DNA of 54,179 bases from the NCBI GenBank assembly GCA_937900045.1, contig CALCEB010000274.1:1-54179 (forward strand). Reading direction: 5' to 3'. This DNA comes from an uncultured Acidobacteriota bacterium. GTDB lineage: Bacteria > Acidobacteriota > Terriglobia > UBA7540. Numbering within the stretch: position 1 is the stretch's first letter; the number at the start of each line of letters is the position of its first letter. Shown in pieces: positions 24,585 to 34,009 of this stretch. The notes under the pieces are model-generated. The model was not told the DNA's origin, made no database searches, and saw nothing but the letters and a program-made list of their open reading frames with translations. Made by a program: the position numbers and the translations under genes.

Positions 24585-25946
24585 TTGGGACAGGCGATTT
24601 TTGAGTTTCAACCTCAGCGTAGCATCTACAGTGTTTCGGGCCTGACTCTGGAGATCCGAAACCTCCTGGAATCCTCATTCCGCGAGCTGTGGGTGATGGG
24701 CGAAGTCTCAAATTTTCGCGCTGCAGCTTCCGGCCACCTCTACTTCACCCTGAAGGACGCTTCCGCGCAACTCCGTGCCGTTTGCTTCCGCGGGCAGGCG
24801 CGGTATCTGCGCTTCAAGCCGCAGGATGGGATTTCCGTCATTGCGCGGGGGAGCTTGGCCGTTTACGCGGAGCGTGGCGAATATCAACTTCTAGTGGAGT
24901 ATTTGGAACCGGCGGGTAGGGGGGCGCTTCAATTGGCCTTCGAGCAGCTCAAGCAAAAACTTGCTGCGGAGGGATTATTTGATCCTGCGCAGAAAAAACC
25001 TCTGCCCGTTCTTCCCCGCACGATTGGCGTCATCACATCCCCTATTGGCGCCGTGATTCGGGATATTCTGAGGGTCCTTCACCGGCGCTTCCGCAACATG
25101 AATGTCTTGATCTATCCAGTGCGGGTGCAAGGCGAAGGCGCGGCGGAAGAAATTGCCGAAGGAATCGCCCATTTTAACCACCGTGCCCCGGTGGACGTTT
25201 TAATCCTTGCCCGGGGCGGCGGCTCGCTCGAAGACCTCTGGGCTTTCAATGAGGAAGTGGTCGCGCGGGCCATCGCAGCATCCGAAATCCCTGTCGTCTC
25301 TGCGGTAGGACATGAAACCGACTTCACCATCGCCGACTTCGTGGCGGATCTGCGCGCGCCAACACCCTCTTCTGCCGCAGAATTGGTGGTTCACCGCAAG
25401 CAAGATTTCGAAAACGAACTAGAACACCGGGTGCGGCGATTGCAGCAGGTCTTGCGGCTGAAGCTCTCCGAGGGACGGCAAAGGCTTACCGAACTTGCCC
25501 TGCATCGCGTTTTCCAGACTCTGGCGGCGCGGGTGGCGGAAAAGACGCAGCGTGTGGACGAGCTTGCCGCCCGTTTACATGCCGGCATGACCGCCCGGCT
25601 GACCCAGGCACGGGCGCAGTGCTTAAGCATCTCCGCAGGAGTGGCTCGTTATGATTTCAGACAAGTCATCAGCTTGAGGCGGTTTCAAGTGGAGGAACGG
25701 AACAAGGCTCTTGAGAGTCTTGCTCGAAGGATTCTGGACGGTCGCTTAAGCAATTTGGAAAGACTGACGGGAATCCTGCAGGAGCGGAGCCCGCTCGTTA
25801 TCCTGAGTAGGGGTTACTCCATTACGCGGGACATTGCCGGGAAAGTTATCCATGATGCTTCAAGGGTTGAGGCGGGGAGCGAGATTTCGGTTCGGCTTGC
25901 ACGCGGCGAACTGGGCGCAAGCGTAACCCGCCGGAAAATGGAATAA
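24585..25946 (+). CDS. xseA: Exodeoxyribonuclease VII large subunit
   Basis: 453 residues, normal length. It begins with an OB-fold nucleic-acid-binding domain (YSVSGLTLEIRNLLESSF, LWVMGEVSNFR), followed by the catalytic domain with the signatures TSPIGAVIRDI, RGGGSLEDLWAFN, ALPVVSAVGHETDFTIADF-like and RAPTPSSAAEL, then a long coiled-coil stretch. With XseB it degrades single-stranded DNA in both directions, in mismatch repair and damage responses. The start is TTG, with GGAGGAG 4-6 bases upstream. The small-subunit gene xseB, which commonly follows, is not here: the next gene is 51 bases away on the other strand. Confidence 0.95.
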   Translation: MGQAIFEFQPQRSIYSVSGLTLEIRNLLESSFRELWVMGEVSNFRAAASGHLYFTLKDASAQLRAVCFRGQARYLRFKPQDGISVIARGSLAVYAERGEYQLLVEYLEPAGRGALQLAFEQLKQKLAAEGLFDPAQKKPLPVLPRTIGVITSPIGAVIRDILRVLHRRFRNMNVLIYPVRVQGEGAAEEIAEGIAHFNHRAPVDVLILARGGGSLEDLWAFNEEVVARAIAASEIPVVSAVGHETDFTIADFVADLRAPTPSSAAELVVHRKQDFENELEHRVRRLQQVLRLKLSEGRQRLTELALHRVFQTLAARVAEKTQRVDELAARLHAGMTARLTQARAQCLSISAGVARYDFRQVISLRRFQVEERNKALESLARRILDGRLSNLERLTGILQERSPLVILSRGYSITRDIAGKVIHDASRVEAGSEISVRLARGELGASVTRRKME

Positions 25947-25997
25947 CCCTTTCCCGGAGGGGATTGGACAAGAGGAATGTGATGAAATGCTTTCTGG

Positions 25998-26714
25998 TCA
26001 GTCGGAAACCTGAATCGAGAGCGGGTATTCCAGGCGGATCGTGCATTGAGTTTGTGGAGGAACGTTCACTTCCCTGCCACGCCGCCACAAGAATTCGTAA
26101 GCAAGCCAAGCGGTGCTGCTCGCAGACACTACGGGGAGAATCGTTGAGCCGCCCGCAACCGCGGCCTCGAGGGCGAAGGACGTTCCGAGCCCCGCAAAGC
26201 CATAAGTAACGCCCTTCAAGGGTAACGACCGCCTCGCCAGCAAGTCTCCCTCTGCGTCCAGTCCGACATTCTTCTGGATAACACCTTGCAAGCCGGAGAT
26301 GGTGGCGCCGAAAGGCTTTTCCTGGCCGTCGGGAAGCGCAATCTGCTCGAAGCGGAAAGTGATCTCCGCGGGGCGGTGCAGCCTCCGGGCATGACGGACG
26401 CCCAGCACGCGGCCGGTGAAAAGTGTTCCTTCCGGCAGGGCCACGCGGCCATCCACGGAAACGGCCTTAAGCAGACGGGCCTCAACGACGTCATCGGGAT
26501 GGGACACCTGGCTCTGGATGCCGGAGAGCAATTCGACAGAGGCTTGGGTCTCCGCCGGGATTGTCAATGTTGTGGCGGTTGACAAGCTCGAACCCGGCAA
26601 GATGGGCTGGGGAGAAAGACTCTCGGTTCGAGGTGCAGAACCTGGAAAAACAGGGCGGGAACTTAGAGCCAACAGACCAAAGAGAGCAACCACGATAACA
26701 ATATTCTTGCGCAT
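25998..26714 (-). CDS. Secreted protein of unknown function
   Basis: 238 residues with a signal peptide (MRKNIVIVVALFGLLALSS start). A Ser/Pro-rich linker is followed by a beta-rich domain with the phrases TIPAETQASVELLSG, DDVVEARLLKAV, ALPEGTLFTGRV and a Gly/Ala-rich helix. The 'pressure to give an upper value by G-x-L-x-G-x-V' pattern (LPEGTLFTGRV) recalls the TrbI/VirB10-like barrel, but no other conjugation gene is present, so this is only a fold resemblance. AGGAG precedes the ATG. It converges with xseA. Confidence 0.65.
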   Translation of the reverse strand: MRKNIVIVVALFGLLALSSRPVFPGSAPRTESLSPQPILPGSSLSTATTLTIPAETQASVELLSGIQSQVSHPDDVVEARLLKAVSVDGRVALPEGTLFTGRVLGVRHARRLHRPAEITFRFEQIALPDGQEKPFGATISGLQGVIQKNVGLDAEGDLLARRSLPLKGVTYGFAGLGTSFALEAAVAGGSTILPVVSASSTAWLAYEFLWRRGREVNVPPQTQCTIRLEYPLSIQVSD

Positions 26715-26811
26715 TTGGTGGGTCTCCTAAAGAGGGGTGACCTGAGACGCAAGCACCGCTCATCGGGGAACGAAGTTCAGATTATAACTCCCACGGCCGC
26801 TCACGGCCAGA

Positions 26812-26837
26812 TAAATATTTGGAGTAAATATTTGGAG
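26812..26837. repeat. Tandem 13-bp repeat
   Basis: TAAATATTTGGAG occurs twice back to back (26812-26824 and 26825-26837), each copy centred on the palindrome AAATATTT. It lies in the 296-base gap between divergent... in fact same-strand genes, upstream of the secreted protein gene, where it could be an operator. Confidence 0.6.
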
Positions 26838-27010
26838 AGGCCTACAAGGATGCAAACGGCAAAATCATTATCTCAGGGGCCGGGAGAAACATCCACCAAG
26901 AGACAGCCGTCCCTCCTGGTCTTCCCGGAAGAGGGCAGATTACTCCTAAACGGGGAAAGTGCTGAGACATCCCGCGGAAGGGCAGATTCGAATAGTGCTG
27001 AGTTTGACTC

Positions 27011-27226
27011 TTAAGCAGACTTAATGACCTTGTCAGCCTGCGGTCCCTTTTGCCCCTGGACAACCTCAAATTCGACAGCTTCCCCCTCTTGTAGGGTCTT
27101 GAAGCCATCCATCTGAATCGCCGAGTAATGAACAAAAACGTCCGGTCCGCTGTTCTGTCCAATAAAGCCGTAACCTTTTGTGTTATTAAACCACTTTACT
27201 GTTCCTTGAACTTTTGCCAATTCCAC
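27011..27226 (-). CDS. Cold-shock domain protein (CspA family)
   Basis: About 71 residues, the normal size, if translation starts at the GTG at 27226; a TTG at 27220 with better spacing from AAGGAGG is the alternative. The long frame to 27325 would add unlikely residues. The RNA-binding motifs are intact: RNP1 as KGYGFIG and RNP2 as VFVHYSAI, after the standard GTVKWFN start. These proteins bind single-stranded RNA and keep it unfolded. A strong promoter lies 127 bases upstream, giving an untranslated leader like those of regulated csp genes. Confidence 0.93.
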   Translation of the reverse strand: MELAKVQGTVKWFNNTKGYGFIGQNSGPDVFVHYSAIQMDGFKTLQEGEAVEFEVVQGQKGPQADKVIKSA

Positions 27227-27352
27227 TCCCTCCTTAGCTTCCGTGAATCTGCACACGGCTTCCCTAAGCAGCCGGGAATTAGTATCCATTCCCTGCTGCT
27301 TTCCCACTTTCTGACGACCGCGCAAGAGAGACCTACGACTACACGGCAGATA

Positions 27353-27380
27353 AATATATATACGGGTGCACGCGTGTCAA
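27353..27380 (-). promoter_or_regulatory. Promoter of the cold-shock gene
   Basis: On the minus strand a perfect -35 TTGACA (27380-27375) is followed after 16 bases by TATATT (27358-27353) within an AT-rich patch. Transcription would start near 27345, leaving a leader of about 120 bases before the cold-shock start codon. It is the best sigma-70-type match I noticed in the window. Confidence 0.65.
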
Positions 27381-27723
27381 GAGAAAAATTCAACTGAGAA
27401 AAATTCAAATCAAGCGGCAGTTTATAATGTTGTTAATAAAGGCTTAGAACATTGCCGCAAAAGGCGAAAAATAACGGGTGCTGGACAGATTCTATTTCCA
27501 CCATGAGGCCGGGAGGGTTAGAACAGGAGTTGAATGGATCTGGAAATCTCAAAGTTGGGGCGGCGTCTTCGCCGCCTGCGGCTTGAGGCGCATGGGTCGA
27601 CTGCATCGAGGCGGAGATCACGAACTTTCAGGGAAAGATCGCGCCCAAAGGTCTGGCAGTTTCCAACCAGTTGAGGTCAAAGATGAAAGCTTGCGGCTGC
27701 GGGGCTAACCGGACAAGATAGTT
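27381..27723. other. Intergenic, nothing recognised
   Basis: About 340 bases between the cold-shock promoter and the TolC stop. No repeat or gene was recognised. It may hold the terminator of the efflux operon, but no strong hairpin with U-run was found. Confidence 0.4.
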
Positions 27724-29043
27724 TTATTGTGGGCCTTTCCCAACTGCGAAGTCCAGTTGAGCCGCCGCGCTTTGGTAGTTGAACCGCGTTGTCACCACCT
27801 GGGCCGCGGTGCTGGTAGCCAGAAGCTGCGCATCCGTCAACTCAATGATGTTTCCATAGCCTACCTGGAAGCGGCCCTCGGCAAGGGCCAGATTCTCTCT
27901 CGCCTCGCTGGCCGCGGTTAGCGCGGTATCAATCTGGGCTTGGGCCACTTGCACGTTAGAATAAGCGGAATACACGTCCTGCCGGACGCGCAGGAAGAGT
28001 GAAGCGTGCTGCGCCTGGGAAACGCGCCTTTCCGCCTCAGATTGGCGCAGCGCGGCGTGCCGCTCTCCGCCCGAAAAGAGGCTTTGCGCAAAAAATCCGG
28101 CCAGGCTCCAGTTGTAAATCAAGGGGAACTGCAGGTTGTTGAAATTGTAAAAGGTTGAGAAATTGAAAGAGGGTTTTAGGTTAGCGTGAGCGTATTCCAC
28201 GTCCGCTTGCGTGGCTGAGATTTGCTCGCGAAGGGATTGCAAGTCCGGGCGCTTCTCGACGGCCTGGGTCAGAAGCTGATCCAGAGTTCCCACCGGTTCA
28301 ATCTGGGCAAGTGTGTCTACGGGTTCGGGAGCAAGCTCAATCGGGATGCCCATCGCCGTCGCCAATGCAGCGTGGGCCACGTCCAGGTTCTCTTGCGCCT
28401 GTTGCAGCGCCAGCTTGGCGTTGGCCACGGCAACTTGCTCCTGGGTGACGTTGATTTTGGGATCGCGCCCGGCCTGGTAAAATGCCTCGGCCTGTTTAAG
28501 GTGTTTAGCGGCGTTGTTAAGCCCCTCCCGCTGAACGTCCACTAGCTTGCGGTCGGCGAGCTCCGTGTAATATGCTGCGCGCACGTTGTAATAAATCTGG
28601 TTTTTGACGTTCTTGTAATTGTGTTCGGCGGCGCGAAGCTCAGCCATGCTGCGGTCCATGGTTCCGCGCTTGCGGCCGAAGTCAAAAATGTCTTGCGACA
28701 AGTTGATGCCACCATAGTAGTAGGGCGAAGTGGAGTTGGATTCTCCCTGGTAAAACCTCTGCCACAAATCCGGCGGCGTTCCGGGCTGCCCGGCGTAGTT
28801 GTAAGTCTCCCGGTTGTAAAACGAGCCCAGGTTGACCTGGGGAAGAAAGGCGGAATGCGCAATTTTCAACTGTGCCTGAGCCTCATCGATCATGGCCAGC
28901 GCCGCAGCCAGGTCCGGGTGGTGCTCCATGGCGGTTTCCACACATTGTGAAAGGGTCATCGGTTGAGGCGGTGGGTCCACCGCAATGAGCGATCCTGCCG
29001 TGATCAATAACATGCCGAGAGCGGTAAGGTTACTGTAAGTCAT
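27724..29043 (-). CDS. TolC-family outer membrane efflux protein
   Basis: About 439 residues from the ATG at 29043, preceded by GGAGGAAGGAG; the frame runs on to 29124 but overlaps the adaptor. A signal peptide (LTALGMLLITAGSLIAV) is followed by two outer-membrane-efflux repeats, each starting with long alternating helices rich in Ala/Gln/Leu (ECVETAMEHHPDLAAAL-like, then KRPDLQSLREQISATQADV). It forms the trimeric channel for the pump and adaptor encoded just upstream, and probably also serves other systems. Confidence 0.93.
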   Translation of the reverse strand: MTYSNLTALGMLLITAGSLIAVDPPPQPMTLSQCVETAMEHHPDLAAALAMIDEAQAQLKIAHSAFLPQVNLGSFYNRETYNYAGQPGTPPDLWQRFYQGESNSTSPYYYGGINLSQDIFDFGRKRGTMDRSMAELRAAEHNYKNVKNQIYYNVRAAYYTELADRKLVDVQREGLNNAAKHLKQAEAFYQAGRDPKINVTQEQVAVANAKLALQQAQENLDVAHAALATAMGIPIELAPEPVDTLAQIEPVGTLDQLLTQAVEKRPDLQSLREQISATQADVEYAHANLKPSFNFSTFYNFNNLQFPLIYNWSLAGFFAQSLFSGGERHAALRQSEAERRVSQAQHASLFLRVRQDVYSAYSNVQVAQAQIDTALTAASEARENLALAEGRFQVGYGNIIELTDAQLLATSTAAQVVTTRFNYQSAAAQLDFAVGKGPQ

Positions 29044-29120
29044 GCTCCTTCCTCCATGATCTCCGTCAAGCTGGCCGCCAGGTCCGAGCCTGCAATCGCA
29101 TCCCGGCGCCGGTATGCCGC

Positions 29121-30281
29121 TCATTGATTCTGGCTCACCTCTACCGGTTGTATCTTCCCGCCCTCCTGAACGCTCTCTCCGATATTCAGGGCAATCCTTT
29201 CACCGCGTTTCAGGCCTCCCCGGATATGCACCGTGGCGCCGTCATCATCCACAATGGCAACAGGCCGGAAGGTCACGCGGTCATCGGGCGTCACCACCGC
29301 CACAAAGGGTTTATTGTTGCGCAGCACCAGCGCCTCCGCCGGGATGGCAATCCCAACCAATCGCTGTCTGAGGTTTAGCGTCACCCTCACAAAAATTCCG
29401 GGCAGGAAACGGCCCGCAGGGTTATTGATGTCGATTTCGGTAAGCATCGTGCGTGTTGAGGGATCCAGTTGCCCGCTGGCGCGCGTCACTCGCGCCCGCA
29501 CTTTCACATCCGGCCGCGTTGCGTCCACCACTTCCGCCGGATCGCCCACGTGGACCAATTCCGCGTCAGCCTGGCCGGGATAGACATAAATCCGCAGCAC
29601 GTCCGTCTCCGCCACTCTCACCACGGGCAACGCGCTGGTTTGGGCATTGGCAGCGTTTTGGACCAGCGCCCCCGGGTCCGCATAACGCGCGGTCACGGTT
29701 CCAGTGAAAGGGGCGCGAATGATTTCATAGGATTTGAGCGTCGCCAAGTTAGCAACGGTGTCATCGGCCATGCGCGCATCCGTCACCGCCTGATCAGCGT
29801 CCTGTTGCGCGATCATGTCCCGCTTTACTAGGTTGACCGCGCGGTTGGCATTGATGCGCTTGTTGATATCGTCGGAGACGGCGGCGCGGTATTGGCTATC
29901 CGTCTCCGGGGATTCGATGATGGCCAGCAGTTCGTTGGCTGTGACCTTGTCGCCCTTATCCACCCGGATTTCCTTCATGTATCCGCTCACTTTGGCGTAG
30001 AGCGTGGTTTCGAGGTAGGGATAAGTCTCTCCCAGCAGCTCCACCTTGCGCACGGCTGCGGTGTCCCCGACGGTCATCGCCTGCACCCTCGGTCCGGCCT
30101 GCACCACGTTCTTGATCTGGTGCATCTGCGCCGCCAGGTTCTGTTGTTTGCCGGCGCGAAGTCGGCGAACCAGAAAGAGCGCAGCAATCAAGAGAAGCAG
30201 GCTGACCAGGTAAAGGCCCCAGCCCGAAGGTTTGCGCTTCGAGGTTTTCGTCGCAAGCGTCTTGGAGTCTAACTCTCTCAT
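29121..30281 (-). CDS. RND efflux periplasmic adaptor (membrane fusion protein)
   Basis: 386 residues. One N-terminal membrane anchor (GLYLVSLLLLIAALFLV, about residues 22-40), then the lipoyl-like half (YAKVSGYMKEIRVDKGDKV), a helical hairpin, the barrel domain and a final membrane-proximal domain. There is no lipobox, unlike the 15.5 kb adaptor. AAGGA lies before the ATG. It is the middle gene of the pump-adaptor-TolC operon, 75 bases after the pump. Confidence 0.94.
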   Translation of the reverse strand: MRELDSKTLATKTSKRKPSGWGLYLVSLLLLIAALFLVRRLRAGKQQNLAAQMHQIKNVVQAGPRVQAMTVGDTAAVRKVELLGETYPYLETTLYAKVSGYMKEIRVDKGDKVTANELLAIIESPETDSQYRAAVSDDINKRINANRAVNLVKRDMIAQQDADQAVTDARMADDTVANLATLKSYEIIRAPFTGTVTARYADPGALVQNAANAQTSALPVVRVAETDVLRIYVYPGQADAELVHVGDPAEVVDATRPDVKVRARVTRASGQLDPSTRTMLTEIDINNPAGRFLPGIFVRVTLNLRQRLVGIAIPAEALVLRNNKPFVAVVTPDDRVTFRPVAIVDDDGATVHIRGGLKRGERIALNIGESVQEGGKIQPVEVSQNQ

Positions 30282-30356
30282 GAATTCCTTGGCGGTTTAT
30301 CGAAAAGAATCCTCCTGCAAAGGCGGGTTTGGGACTCCGCGCGTCCAGCCGGCGGG

Positions 30357-33300
30357 CTATCCACCAAATTCATCGTACAACGCTTTCCGCGCCCGCTCGC
30401 CCTGTTCTTCAGCGCGGAAGCGCGCTTCCAGCAGGTGCTTGGTGGGCAGCTTGACGCGCAGCAGGGAATAGATAATGGGTACGATAAACAGCGTGGTGAT
30501 GGTCGCCACCAGCAGTCCTCCAATCACAGCGCGGCCCAGCGGCGCATTCTGTTCGCCCGCCTCGCCCAACGCGAGCGCCATCGGGATCATGCCGATAATC
30601 ATAGCCAGGGCGGTCATCAACACCGGGCGCAGACGTGTTTTTCCGGCCTCGAGCGCAGCTTCGATGGGTGACAGCCCTCTCTCCACCCGCACGTCATTAG
30701 CAAAACTCACCAGCAGGATGGAATTCGACGTGGCAATGCCCACCGCCATAATGGATCCCATCAGCGATTCAACGTTGAGAGTCGTTCCCGTCAGCGCCAG
30801 CATCCAGACGATGCCCACCAGCGCGCCGGGCACCGCCATCATAATGATGAATGGATCAAGCCACGATTGAAATAGCGTGACCATCAGAAAGTAGACCAGC
30901 AGGATCGCCAGGATCAAACCGAGACCCAAGGCGCGGAAGGAGTCCGTCATCACCTCATACTGGCCCCGCAACACCACCCGCATCCCAGGTGGCAGTTTTC
31001 CCAAGCCTTGAATCCGGTCCAAGATATCCCGCGCCACAGAACCCATATCCCGGCCATCTACGTTCGACTCCACGTCGATCACCCTCTGCACGGTGTAGTG
31101 GCTGATTTCCTCGGGCGTCGATACGGGAACGACGTTGGCCACGTTGGACAAGGCTTCAGACGGCCATTGCGGCACGGCCGCCGGCGCCGGCGCATTTTCC
31201 GGCTGCAACAGCGCCGAGGCGGAAGGCGGGGTGAGCGGAATCGACATGAGCCTCTGGACCGAATCGATCTTCTGGAACGGAATCTGCACGGCCACCGTGT
31301 AATTGACGTTGTTCACCGGATTCAGGAAAAATGAAGGAGAAACCAGGAAGCTCGAGGACAAGCCGACCAGCATGCTGTCCGCAACGCCGTTCAGGTTCAG
31401 CCCCAATTGCGCGGCACGTTGGCGGTCCACATTCACTTTCATGCCGGGATATTCCAGCACCTGCTTGATGTGGACGTCCGCGGTCCCTGGAATCTGGCGG
31501 ACTTCGTCCCTCAACCGCCGCGCGTACACTTCGCTTTGGCCGAAGTTCTGGCTGATTACTTGAAGGTCAATCGGCGCCGATAAGCCGAAATTCAGCACCT
31601 GGTTCACAATGTCCGCGGCCTGAAAGTAGAAACTGCACCCGGGAAATTCATTAGGCAGCGATTGACGCAGCTTGCGCATGTATCGCAGGGTCGGATGGTG
31701 ATGCTCTTTGAGTGAGATCAAAATCTCAGCGTCCATGGCGGCCACGTTGTCCGTCTGCACAAACGCCAGGTTGAAATAGATGGGGATGCCGATCATGTCG
31801 TTGATCGTGTTCAATTCTTCTGGGGGAATCACCTGGCGGATGCGGTCCTCCACCTGGAGCACCAGCTTCTCCGTGTCTTCAATCCTCGTGCCCGCCGGGG
31901 CACGGAAGTGCAGCTTCATCAGGCCCACATCCGACGAAGGGAATAGGTCCGTGCCTACGGAAACGGCAAGCACTCCGGTGATCAGAACCAGCGCCACACC
32001 CACCGCCAGCGTGAAAAACCGGTGCGTCAGAACCACGCCCAACACCCGGCCATACGCTTCCTGGAAATGGTTGAAGCTTTGATCCCGCCAGCGGTTGAAC
32101 GCTGAGGTGATGCGGCTCAAGCCCCGGGGCCGGTGTGCGGCATCTTCCGCCTCCGGACTCCCCGGCACATGGCGCTCGCTTGCCATCAGCATTCGGGACA
32201 TCGTCGTGACCAACGTCCGGGAGAGCAAGTAGGAAGCGAGCATCGAGATTACGACCGCCAGAGCCAGCGGCGTGAACAGGTATTTTGACGGTCCGAACAG
32301 CAGCGTGACCGGGAAGAAAACGATGCAGATGGCCAACGTTCCGACAATCGCCGGCGTCGCCACCTGCTGCGCGCTGTCCAGAATGGCCACGGTCAGAGGT
32401 TTCCCCAGCGCCCGGTTGCGATGAATGTTCTCCACTTCCACCGTGGCGTCATCCACCAACATGCCGATGGCCAGCGCCAGCCCGCCCAGCGTCATCAGGT
32501 TCAGGCTGTCGCCGGTGAGCTTCAGGCCGATGATACCGGTCAGGATCGCCAGCGGGATGGAGGTGCTCACGATGACCGTGCTGCGCCAACTCCCCAGAAA
32601 AATCAGGATCATCAGCGAGACCAATACCGATGAAACCACCGCCTCCCTCAATACGCCGGTGATCGCGGCGCGCACGAAAACCGATTGGTCAAAATCCAAA
32701 CGGATGTTCAAGTCTTTGGGCGCCACGGCGCGAATCGAGGGCAGGACTCGGCGCACGGAGTTCACCACGTCCAGCGTCGAGGCGCCGGCGTGTTTGAGAA
32801 TCACCAGGTAAGTTGCCCGCTTGCCGTTGACGTGAACAATGTTTTCCTGCTCGGCATAGCTGTCCTCAGTGTGGGCCACGTCTCCCAGCAGCACTTCCGC
32901 ATTGTTCACCACTTTGACGGGAATCTGGTCAAACTGGCTCACCACGGTGGGGCTGGCGTTGGTGAGCACGTTATATTCGTAACTTCCCATGCGCGCCGTC
33001 CCGGCCGGCAGGATGACGTTGGAACTGGCGAGCGCGGTCACAATGTCCTGCGGGGAAAGGCCCTTGGCCGCCATCTTGGCCGGGTCCGCGTTGACCATGA
33101 TTTGCCGCTGTTTGCCGCCAAACGGCCCGGGTGTCGAGAGGCCGGGAATGGTGAACAGGCTCACCCGGATAAAATTCAACGCATAATCGTAGATTTCCTG
33201 CTCGGAAAGCGTCCGGCTGGAAAGTGTCATCTGCACCACGGGAACGTTTGAAGCGTTGAACTGGACCACGTTGGGCGGGGTGATGCCGGGGGGAAGAATC

Positions 33301-33653
33301 CGCAGGATGGTGCTCGAAACCGAGGAAATCTGCGCAATAGCGGCGCCAATATCCGTGCCCGGCTGAAAATAGATCCTCAACAGCCCGACGCCGGGGATCG
33401 AATCCGACTCAATCCGCTGAATGCCGTTGACCGTGGTCGAATAAGCGCGCTCGCTGATTAGCACCACGCGCCGCTCCATGTCCTCGGGGGGCAACCCGGT
33501 GTAAGACCACACCACCAGCACCACGGGGATGTCAATGTCCGGGAAGATGTCCACAACCATGCGGGAAATGGACAGGATGCCAAGCACAATAATGAGCAGG
33601 CACATCACCGCTATGGTGTAGGGGCGCCGCAGCGCCAAACGGACAATCCACAT
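30357..33653 (-). CDS. RND efflux pump, inner membrane subunit
   Basis: 1098 residues, slightly longer than AcrB. It begins MWIVRLALRRPYTIAVM and has the twelve-helix, two-loop RND layout. The helix 4 acidic pair is kept (LAIGMLVDDATVEVENIHR). In helix 10 the stretch reads GIATSNSILLVSFAND, with no Lys at the site held by Lys940 in AcrB, which is typical of a separate RND branch rather than damage. It is the first gene of a three-gene operon with adaptor and TolC, and is divergent from a LysR regulator that likely controls it. Confidence 0.95.
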   Translation of the reverse strand: MWIVRLALRRPYTIAVMCLLIIVLGILSISRMVVDIFPDIDIPVVLVVWSYTGLPPEDMERRVVLISERAYSTTVNGIQRIESDSIPGVGLLRIYFQPGTDIGAAIAQISSVSSTILRILPPGITPPNVVQFNASNVPVVQMTLSSRTLSEQEIYDYALNFIRVSLFTIPGLSTPGPFGGKQRQIMVNADPAKMAAKGLSPQDIVTALASSNVILPAGTARMGSYEYNVLTNASPTVVSQFDQIPVKVVNNAEVLLGDVAHTEDSYAEQENIVHVNGKRATYLVILKHAGASTLDVVNSVRRVLPSIRAVAPKDLNIRLDFDQSVFVRAAITGVLREAVVSSVLVSLMILIFLGSWRSTVIVSTSIPLAILTGIIGLKLTGDSLNLMTLGGLALAIGMLVDDATVEVENIHRNRALGKPLTVAILDSAQQVATPAIVGTLAICIVFFPVTLLFGPSKYLFTPLALAVVISMLASYLLSRTLVTTMSRMLMASERHVPGSPEAEDAAHRPRGLSRITSAFNRWRDQSFNHFQEAYGRVLGVVLTHRFFTLAVGVALVLITGVLAVSVGTDLFPSSDVGLMKLHFRAPAGTRIEDTEKLVLQVEDRIRQVIPPEELNTINDMIGIPIYFNLAFVQTDNVAAMDAEILISLKEHHHPTLRYMRKLRQSLPNEFPGCSFYFQAADIVNQVLNFGLSAPIDLQVISQNFGQSEVYARRLRDEVRQIPGTADVHIKQVLEYPGMKVNVDRQRAAQLGLNLNGVADSMLVGLSSSFLVSPSFFLNPVNNVNYTVAVQIPFQKIDSVQRLMSIPLTPPSASALLQPENAPAPAAVPQWPSEALSNVANVVPVSTPEEISHYTVQRVIDVESNVDGRDMGSVARDILDRIQGLGKLPPGMRVVLRGQYEVMTDSFRALGLGLILAILLVYFLMVTLFQSWLDPFIIMMAVPGALVGIVWMLALTGTTLNVESLMGSIMAVGIATSNSILLVSFANDVRVERGLSPIEAALEAGKTRLRPVLMTALAMIIGMIPMALALGEAGEQNAPLGRAVIGGLLVATITTLFIVPIIYSLLRVKLPTKHLLEARFRAEEQGERARKALYDEFGG

Positions 33654-33952
33654 GGATTAAAGTCCTGGCCCTTGACGGGTCAGCGTTGGCCTGGATGACT
33701 CACGAAGTTCTATTCGGGGACCGGAAGGACAAGTTGTTAACCCAGCCTTGTAAGCCCGGTCCCTTCTTTTCCCCTCGCGCCCCAGATTGACCGCCGCAGT
33801 GGGGCACGAGAAAAACGGACCCTTGAAATGCTGTTGCCGGGCGCGGCCAAAACCGCGCCCTTCTGGTCTCCTTTTTCTTCCCTTGTGGGAAGCGCCGTCA
33901 CCGGCATGCGCCGGAAACTTATGGATGCTGGGCATTGTATCCCGGTTTCAAA

Positions 33953-33996
33953 ACAATAAGAAATATATTGTCGATACCGTATTGAGACGATTGAGA
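33953..33996. promoter_or_regulatory. Candidate LysR operator region between RND operon and regulator
   Basis: The 356-base divergent gap holds three symmetric or repeated motifs close to the regulator start: ACAATA-N7-TATTGT (33953-33971), ATAC-C-GTAT (33974-33982) and the direct repeat ATTGAGA (33981-33987, 33990-33996). LysR proteins bind T-N11-A style dyads in such divergent gaps and control both their own gene and the neighbour. Which motif is bound is not decidable here. Confidence 0.45.
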
Positions 33997-34009
33997 TATC
34001 ATTGAATTT

